Source: Meira nashicola
Lineage: Eukaryota; Basidiomycota; Exobasidiomycetes; Exobasidiales; Brachybasidiaceae
DNA: 64,000 bases
Direction of reading: 5' to 3'
NCBI GenBank assembly: GCA_001600355.1
Contig: BCJU01000002.1
Location: 2,046,001-2,110,000, forward strand
A model generated the notes under the pieces. The model did not search any database. It had not been told where the DNA came from and worked only from the letters and a program-made list of their open reading frames with translations. Within the stretch, counting starts at the first letter, position 1; every line of letters begins with the position of its first letter. Positions 58,661 to 64,000 of the stretch are shown one piece after another. A program made the position numbers and the translations under genes.

Positions 58661-59434
58661 AGTATTTGTTTAAAGTGTAACTCATGTACATCATCAATTC
58701 CATCTATTATCACCTCGCTTTTTATTGGATTTAAAATACCTCCCGAATCTCTCTTGATATGCTTTGCATAAAAAAAAATTACCGTGTGCAACATTTTAAC
58801 ATCTGCACGCTTGTATGGGGAAGAAAGGGGAGTTTTATTTGACACGCCTTCTGCCGGCGCTTGGCGTGGATAAGTAGGGAGCTTTAAAAGCTGTCGGAGT
58901 TATATGAACATGCGCACATACAGAAAAAGAGGGTGTGACGCGCGGAACTTTCAGTGGCTTCAAGACGCGTCTTTTGTTAATCAAAAACCAACACCCTGAA
59001 GGAAAATAAAATAACTAAATAGGGAAACATTTTTTGTTGATTTGTCAAGCTAGGGAAGATTGAGGTCTCCTAAAAGGTGCCGGGCTAAAATGAATTGACA
59101 CAGCTTCGACGCACGTTTATGCGTTATGCAGCCGCACACAAACACAGCATCCATGCACTGCTCAAACAAGGTACCTGAACAGCATCCTACATTTGTTTAC
59201 CCCTGGCTTCGAATGATATCACATAGATTGTTGAAATACATAGAAGAAAAGAGCATTGAGACGATCTCATGAACGCTCATCACTATCATCTGGAGGATTT
59301 GAAGGAAAAAGGGTGATTTACACTCAAGGTTGATCAACGTCTTTGTTTTTTTTGCTGTTTGTGTCGGTTATCCGACTTTGAAATGAAAGCCAATACAACC
59401 TAAATTATCCAACAAAAAGGTTTGTCTGGCAATC
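58661..59434. promoter_or_regulatory. intergenic region LCB1 / NIPA-like gene
   Basis: 774 bp without a gene. A GC-rich stretch (about 58840-58980) with repeated GCGT words lies in its middle. The right part is presumably the NIPA-like promoter. Confidence 0.35.
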
Positions 59435-61591
59435 ATGTCGTCGGCCGCATCAGCAACTCCCGCAGCCGATGCTTCGGCAAGTATGGCAGATAAATTGGCT
59501 CAACAATCATCTGCTTCAGAAGCGATGAAATCGATTTCCGCTTCAATCGCATCAGCATCAGCAGCACTCAGTTCTGAAAGTAAAATTGCTGCAGGAAATT
59601 TAGCCTTGCCAAGTTTCATGAAAGATCTAGGAATAGCACTCGCTGTAGGTAGTGGAGTTTTAATCGGTGCATCTTTTGTTTTCAAAAAGAAAGGTCTAAT
59701 TGCATCACAAAAGAAGTATAACACACAAGCAGGAGAATCAATGCAATATCTCAAAAGTCCATTGTGGTGGACCGGAATGACGATGATGATATTAGGTGAA
59801 ATATTAAATTTAATCGCTTATGCAGTCACTTCAGCAGTCCTGGTCACGCCTCTAGGCGCTCTTTCCGTCGTAATTTCTGCAATTCTCTCATCGATCTTCT
59901 TAAAGGAAAAGTTAACATTGTTCGGTAAGATTGGTTGCTTTCTATGCATTGTAGGATCAACGGTTATCGCTCTCAACGGTCCTGAACAACATGCAGCAGG
60001 AGAGATTAAAGAATTTCAAAAGATGTTTGTAAGCGTCGGCTTTCTCGTTTGGGGTGGTATTTGCATTGCCGCTTCTTTGGGTCTCATCTTCTTTGTCGCT
60101 CCACGTTATGGTAAAAAATACATGTTGGTATATATTTCCGTTTGTTCACTCATCGGAGGTCTTTCGGTCAGTACAATTTCAGGTGTTGGAAGCGCAATCG
60201 TTTTGAGTATTCAAGGTGTCAATCAATTCAAGCATTGGTTCTTGTACTTTTTGATTGGATTCGTGATCATTACACTTTTGACCGAAATTGTCTATCTGAA
60301 TAAAGCCCTAGAATTGTTCAACACGGCTATGGTCACTCCAACATATTATGTGCTTTTCACTTTTGCAACCCTTGTTACTTCTATCATTTTATTCCAAGGT
60401 CTGGATGCAAGTGCGGTTCAAATCGTTACTATCGTTTTAGGCTTCTTAACAATTTGTGCTGGAATAACGTTATTGCAATTGAGCAAAATTGATCCTGATG
60501 ATTTAGTCGACAAAGAAGGTCTCGGTTTAGATCGAAGTTCAACATTGTTAATCCGCGCAAGTAGATCTCAAATTGCTCACGAGAAGGGTCATGCTAGTGG
60601 TATAGAAGATCCGGGAATCGATACAGTTCGTGGTGGATTGGGAGTGATTGGATCGATTGTACGTGCACGTAGTTCGAGAAGGCTGCATGCTTCCGCTGAC
60701 GAATATCAAGAAATGTCAGATGAGCATGGAGCGAGGATGCATAATGACATGCATGGTCTCAATACGTTGAACAAACGTGATCTTGAACGATATGAATTAC
60801 ATGATCGACCTATGCCCAACAGTCCATCAGCACAACCTAATCGAACTTTACCCGCTATTCTTTTGCAAATGCCTGCAAAACGTGATACAGCAATCAGCTT
60901 TGCTTCCGGAAGTGAAGAGCCACATGGACATCATGATCGAAGGTCCAATACATTCGACAGTCAATTATCTTCGAGAGATATCACTTCTCCTACTCATAAA
61001 GGTGGAATACTTTTAAGTCCTAATAGTAGCGCACAAGGAAATGCCGGTCGATCACAATTTACTGGCGAGCCATCTAATCTTGAAGATATCATCGAAGCCA
61101 CATCAAATTCTTCCAAGAGCAGACCTTCAGATTCGCACAGGTCAAGTATTCGTGTAGTCGGTCCACGGCCTGCAACGATGCCAAGGAGTGAGAGTAATCA
61201 ATCTTCACAACAACGTGATTTACGAACGATGTGGGACCCTTCTCAAATGGGACCTGATGATACCTTAGAAGTTGCTTCAAGCGCAATGGCAGTTGCACCT
61301 TCTCCTAATCAAAGAAACGAAGACGGAAGGATAGATTATCTTGCAAGCGTTGATAATCTTGATGATACGATCGATCAAGGAGAAGAAGAAGAGGATAGGA
61401 ATATATCGCCCGCTGTAAGGCGGAAAGGAGGTGGCAGTCGAAACATCTTTTCCGCATCTGGAATGCATAAAGATGGTCACCATGGAGGTGATAATTTGGG
61501 GGATGATGAATCCGAGGGATTACTCACTCCACAAATGCGCAACGCTGGAAAGTTCGAAAGTTCTTCTCATCAATCAAACAAGCGAAGGTAG
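59435..61591 (+). CDS. NIPA-like magnesium transporter with long cytosolic tail
   Basis: A 718-residue membrane protein of the NIPA (DUF803) family, Mg2+ transporters of the DMT fold. An Ala/Ser-rich N-tail (about 65 residues) is followed by about nine membrane helices up to residue 350. Diagnostic parts are LGIALAVGSGVLIGASFVFKKKGLI, WWTGMTMMILGEILNLIAYAV, VLVTPLGALSVVISAILSSIFLKEKLTLFGKIGC and YLNKALELFNTAMVTPTYYVLFT. The last about 360 residues are hydrophilic, Ser/Asp/His-rich and likely regulatory. Family function (Mg2+ uptake at plasma membrane or endosome) is known for animal members and inferred here. Single exon; ATG at 59435 in fair context (atcATGTCG). Confidence 0.9.
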   Translation: MSSAASATPAADASASMADKLAQQSSASEAMKSISASIASASAALSSESKIAAGNLALPSFMKDLGIALAVGSGVLIGASFVFKKKGLIASQKKYNTQAGESMQYLKSPLWWTGMTMMILGEILNLIAYAVTSAVLVTPLGALSVVISAILSSIFLKEKLTLFGKIGCFLCIVGSTVIALNGPEQHAAGEIKEFQKMFVSVGFLVWGGICIAASLGLIFFVAPRYGKKYMLVYISVCSLIGGLSVSTISGVGSAIVLSIQGVNQFKHWFLYFLIGFVIITLLTEIVYLNKALELFNTAMVTPTYYVLFTFATLVTSIILFQGLDASAVQIVTIVLGFLTICAGITLLQLSKIDPDDLVDKEGLGLDRSSTLLIRASRSQIAHEKGHASGIEDPGIDTVRGGLGVIGSIVRARSSRRLHASADEYQEMSDEHGARMHNDMHGLNTLNKRDLERYELHDRPMPNSPSAQPNRTLPAILLQMPAKRDTAISFASGSEEPHGHHDRRSNTFDSQLSSRDITSPTHKGGILLSPNSSAQGNAGRSQFTGEPSNLEDIIEATSNSSKSRPSDSHRSSIRVVGPRPATMPRSESNQSSQQRDLRTMWDPSQMGPDDTLEVASSAMAVAPSPNQRNEDGRIDYLASVDNLDDTIDQGEEEEDRNISPAVRRKGGGSRNIFSASGMHKDGHHGGDNLGDDESEGLLTPQMRNAGKFESSSHQSNKRR

Positions 61592-61844
61592 ATTCGGCTA
61601 ATTCAATCACATTCTTACTTATCTGGGTACCCACAATTTGCACCTTTCATCAGTGTCATTGTTTCATTTCTTCATTCTTGCACATACTATATTCAATTTG
61701 TTTTCATAGTACCCCTCATGGCTTTTAATTGCGATCCCAATCACAGGAGTAAAGAATTAGGTAAAGTTAGTGGAAAGATGTGAAGATTCTATTGTAGCCA
61801 GTATGATGTACATGATTTCGGAAGAACTCTTTTCGCTAGAGAGA

Positions 61845-63485
61845 TTAATTCCTGCGTCCTTTTCTCGGCTTAGGTAGCTCGAATGGAATCTTGAGAATGG
61901 TTCTCCTTTGTGATCTTGAAGTACCATCTGCATTGGTCACAGTTTTGTTTGCAGATGTGCAGCCCAAAGAGCGGAAGATATCTGCAACTCTTGATGGAGG
62001 GATTGCAAGATCGTTTGCAAGAGGTGTAGTATCAATTGAGAAATCCTCCAAATGTAAACATAAAGCAAACATATATGCATGCAATTTCGTTTCTGTGAAA
62101 GGTGTAATTGTTCCACGTTTAGAGCCGCGTTCTTGTTCGGAAAATTGAGAAAATAGATCTGACAAGATTTGATCACCTCCTGAAAGGTTGTGCAGACGAA
62201 GTTTGAATAACAATTGCTCTTTTTCGCCACCTTTGCTTCCTCCCTTTGCCACAGTTAAGAAAGACCAAAGGAGAGCAATATAGAATGCCACTTTGAGCTT
62301 TGTACGTGCATCTTGCCGAGATGTTTTCAAAATACCATTTGTAGGTGCGGTGTCCATACTTGATTCATCTTCATTCTCGACTGGTAATCCGTCTTCATCA
62401 AATTCCACTTTTGCTTTTGCAGAAGAACTCCCTTTACCCTGATTCATCTTACGCAATTTGGCTGATTGAATCATATTCCACATACGATCCTTTAACCATG
62501 TAGATTGAGCAGCACGGACTGGCAATGCTTTTGCTAATTCTACCTGCGATTCGACTTCTTCCAATGATCTCGTTGATAAGAGTCGGAAGATAGCATCGGG
62601 AATCAAAACTTCCAATGGATATGCTTGGTGGGGAGACTGAGCTTTGAAGTTAGGTGGTGGAATTGGTCGAGCTAATTCAGCTTCTGCATTCATCTCATCA
62701 ATTGATGGAATACTTTGCTTTGTATTTTCGATACCATCCTGTAAAGTATTAACAATGTTCAACATATTGCTCGTATCTACCTTCATACGATCTTCTGCTC
62801 GTGCTTTTGCTTTTGTCTTTCGATTTCCAAATGCTTCACCCAAATCACGACGTGCTACAACACGTTTTTGCCAATCTGACAATCCGCTCGATCCATTTAT
62901 GGATAGATTTGAAAGTGATTTGACTGATCTTCTTAATTGGAACATTGGTGCAGCACGTAGAGTAACAGTACGTTCTTCAGGATCATAAATACCAACAAGG
63001 TATTCTCCCGAATATCCTTTGGCATCACGTCTTACTGCTGTATCATTACCTATGCTAGCATTCAAGTCCCAATTCCATCCAACATAATCCATAGAATCTG
63101 ATTCGCCTGATAAAATCAAACCTTCTTCTAGAGATGCACCCCTTTGCTCTTGACTTGCCGATGTTGAGCCGGGTTGGTGGTGTAGTGTAAAGGGTATATC
63201 TTTGGGTAATGCGAAATCCGATGCTGATACTAAAACTGCTCCAACATCATATGCATGTTGCTGATCTAAAGTGATAATTTTTGCAGTTTCTCTCTCATTC
63301 TTTATGTTTGAAGATGTAGAACTTTGACCGTCCTTGGCTTTTGACTTGCCCTTTTTTACGCCATTTTCTGTTTTCTGAATGCTATGCTCACTTGCCTCTT
63401 GCGATTTGCGAGCCTTTTTGGGAGCAGAAGAAGAGCTAGAGGCTTCGCTCGACCTCTTTGCTTTCTTTTCACTTTTCTCTCCCAT
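61845..63485 (-). CDS. RPA49: RNA polymerase I subunit Rpa49
   Basis: A 546-residue homologue of Rpa49/PAF53, the TFIIF/TFIIE-like Pol I subunit that pairs with Rpa34 and aids initiation and elongation on rDNA. A basic, Ser-rich N-tail (KKAKRSSEASSSSSAPKKARK) is followed by the dimerisation region. Then come YLVGIYDPEERTVTLRAAPMFQLRRSVKSL, RRDLGEAFGNRKTKAKAR, a link (PNFKAQSPHQAYPLEVLIPDAIF) and the tandem winged-helix end (RVADIFRSLGCTSA...AILKIPFELPKP type). ATG 63485 (MGEKSEKK) is the first in frame; the frame is open above it. Its start is 260 bp from the PRP6 start on the other strand. Confidence 0.88.
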   Translation of the reverse strand: MGEKSEKKAKRSSEASSSSSAPKKARKSQEASEHSIQKTENGVKKGKSKAKDGQSSTSSNIKNERETAKIITLDQQHAYDVGAVLVSASDFALPKDIPFTLHHQPGSTSASQEQRGASLEEGLILSGESDSMDYVGWNWDLNASIGNDTAVRRDAKGYSGEYLVGIYDPEERTVTLRAAPMFQLRRSVKSLSNLSINGSSGLSDWQKRVVARRDLGEAFGNRKTKAKARAEDRMKVDTSNMLNIVNTLQDGIENTKQSIPSIDEMNAEAELARPIPPPNFKAQSPHQAYPLEVLIPDAIFRLLSTRSLEEVESQVELAKALPVRAAQSTWLKDRMWNMIQSAKLRKMNQGKGSSSAKAKVEFDEDGLPVENEDESSMDTAPTNGILKTSRQDARTKLKVAFYIALLWSFLTVAKGGSKGGEKEQLLFKLRLHNLSGGDQILSDLFSQFSEQERGSKRGTITPFTETKLHAYMFALCLHLEDFSIDTTPLANDLAIPPSRVADIFRSLGCTSANKTVTNADGTSRSQRRTILKIPFELPKPRKGRRN

Positions 63486-63745
63486 CGCAATGTTACGAAA
63501 TTTGATGTTTGTGAGGAAGAAACGTGGAGTTTGGCCAAATCGGTTCAATTCAACAAAAATGCACTAGAATTTTTTTGATTTTATTCTAACTTTTTTTAAA
63601 TGCACGTGCTAAGTGAGAAACTATAAAGAGGTTCGGGAGGCGCGTTTATTTTTTGGCTGCATGCAGGTGGCTCAAGCACAAGAATTTCAAGAATTAGAAT
63701 TTTTGTTTGTTGCCATCACTGCTGAGCATAGTGGTCGTGCCAAAG
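63486..63745. promoter_or_regulatory. compact divergent promoter RPA49 / PRP6
   Basis: 260 bp serving a Pol I subunit gene and a splicing-factor gene in opposite directions. It contains T/A tracts (about 63570-63600) and no other recognised element. Confidence 0.45.
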
Positions 63746-64000
63746 ATGGCGGCTAATAATAAGCTTGCATTTCTCAGTCAAGCGCCACCGCCTGGCTATG
63801 TAGCAGGATTAGGAAGAGGTGCGACTGGTTTTACGACAAGAAGTGATATTGGTCCTGCAAGGGAAGGTCCTTCAGGTGGTCAATTCGGAAAAGATGAAAG
63901 GGATCAAGATACAAAGGAAGATGAAGGTGATGACGAAGACGATGATGATGGCAGAAATGAAGATGCACCAGATGATCAAGATCCCGATAATGAGACAGGA
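63746..64000 (+). CDS. PRP6: Pre-mRNA splicing factor Prp6/PRPF6, N-terminal part (cut by window edge)
   Basis: The first 85 codons are present. The start [21 protein letters not shown], followed by [17 protein letters not shown], is the hallmark N-terminus of the U4/U6.U5 tri-snRNP protein Prp6/PRPF6. An acidic stretch ([21 protein letters not shown]) comes next, as usual in the family, and the HAT-repeat body lies beyond the window. The ATG at 63746 follows aaag, a good context. Confidence 0.9.
   Translation, partial: MAANNKLAFLSQAPPPGYVAGLGRGATGFTTRSDIGPAREGPSGGQFGKDERDQDTKEDEGDDEDDDDGRNEDAPDDQDPDNETG

Noticed and set aside
1..64000. transposons, CRISPR arrays, rRNA, viral or bacterial insertions
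   Set aside because: No reverse transcriptase, transposase, integrase, terminal repeats, spaced direct repeats, rRNA motifs or operon-like bacterial gene blocks were seen.

Overview
This window is a gene-dense piece of a fungal nuclear chromosome. It carries eukaryotic proteins only (autophagy PROPPIN, CK2 beta, Enhancer of polycomb, Ski2 and Hrq1 helicases, TPR/MLP nucleoporin, Lcb1, Rpa49, Prp6), long disordered and poly-Q tails, and short introns with GTGAGT/GTAAGT donors. Most genes are intronless and the DNA is moderately AT-rich. This fits an intron-poor basidiomycete, most likely Ustilaginomycotina; that placement is inference. I found no rRNA, convincing tRNA, CRISPR, transposon or virus sequence. 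Coding starts were set to the first well-placed ATG, and six introns were reconstructed by phase-consistent GT-AG junctions.

Layout. 0-13 kb: MFS transporter, ATG18, a large kinase with an HCD catalytic loop (minus), CK2 beta, and a VWA-domain protein (minus, one intron). 13.6-15.2 kb: mitochondrial NDUFAF7/MidA-type methyltransferase (minus). 15.6-18.7 kb: an island of small fast-evolving genes. It holds two tandem six-cysteine secreted proteins, the first broken by an in-frame stop, and two paralogous Tyr/Ser/Asn-rich mini-proteins that share an intron position, the second with a long acidic tail. 19-25.9 kb: HRQ1, a pICln/Lot5-like gene and calcipressin, the last two only 89 bp apart. 25.9-31.5 kb: a leader rich in CG-dinucleotide runs followed by EPL1. 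32-36.4 kb: a very long disordered protein ending in an HD nucleotidase domain. 36.5-47.9 kb: WKF-domain protein (minus), SKI2, a Cys-motif protein (minus) and a large putative mitochondrial protein. 48-64 kb: alpha/beta hydrolase (minus), MLP1/TPR, AKR7-type aldo-keto reductase (minus), LCB1, NIPA-like Mg transporter, RPA49 (minus), and the 5' end of PRP6, cut by the window edge.

Most of the window is housekeeping: RNA metabolism (SKI2, RPA49, PRP6, WKF protein, pICln), chromatin and nuclear pore (EPL1, MLP1), DNA repair (HRQ1), signalling (CK2 beta, calcipressin, kinase), and lipid and membrane functions (LCB1, ATG18, NIPA, MFS). From about 36 kb rightward genes mostly alternate strand, giving close convergent 3' ends (84-250 bp) and short divergent promoters (about 260-600 bp). 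The most novel material is the 15.6-18.7 kb island, the HD-domain fusion, and a splice-site arrangement that could join the pICln and calcipressin frames.
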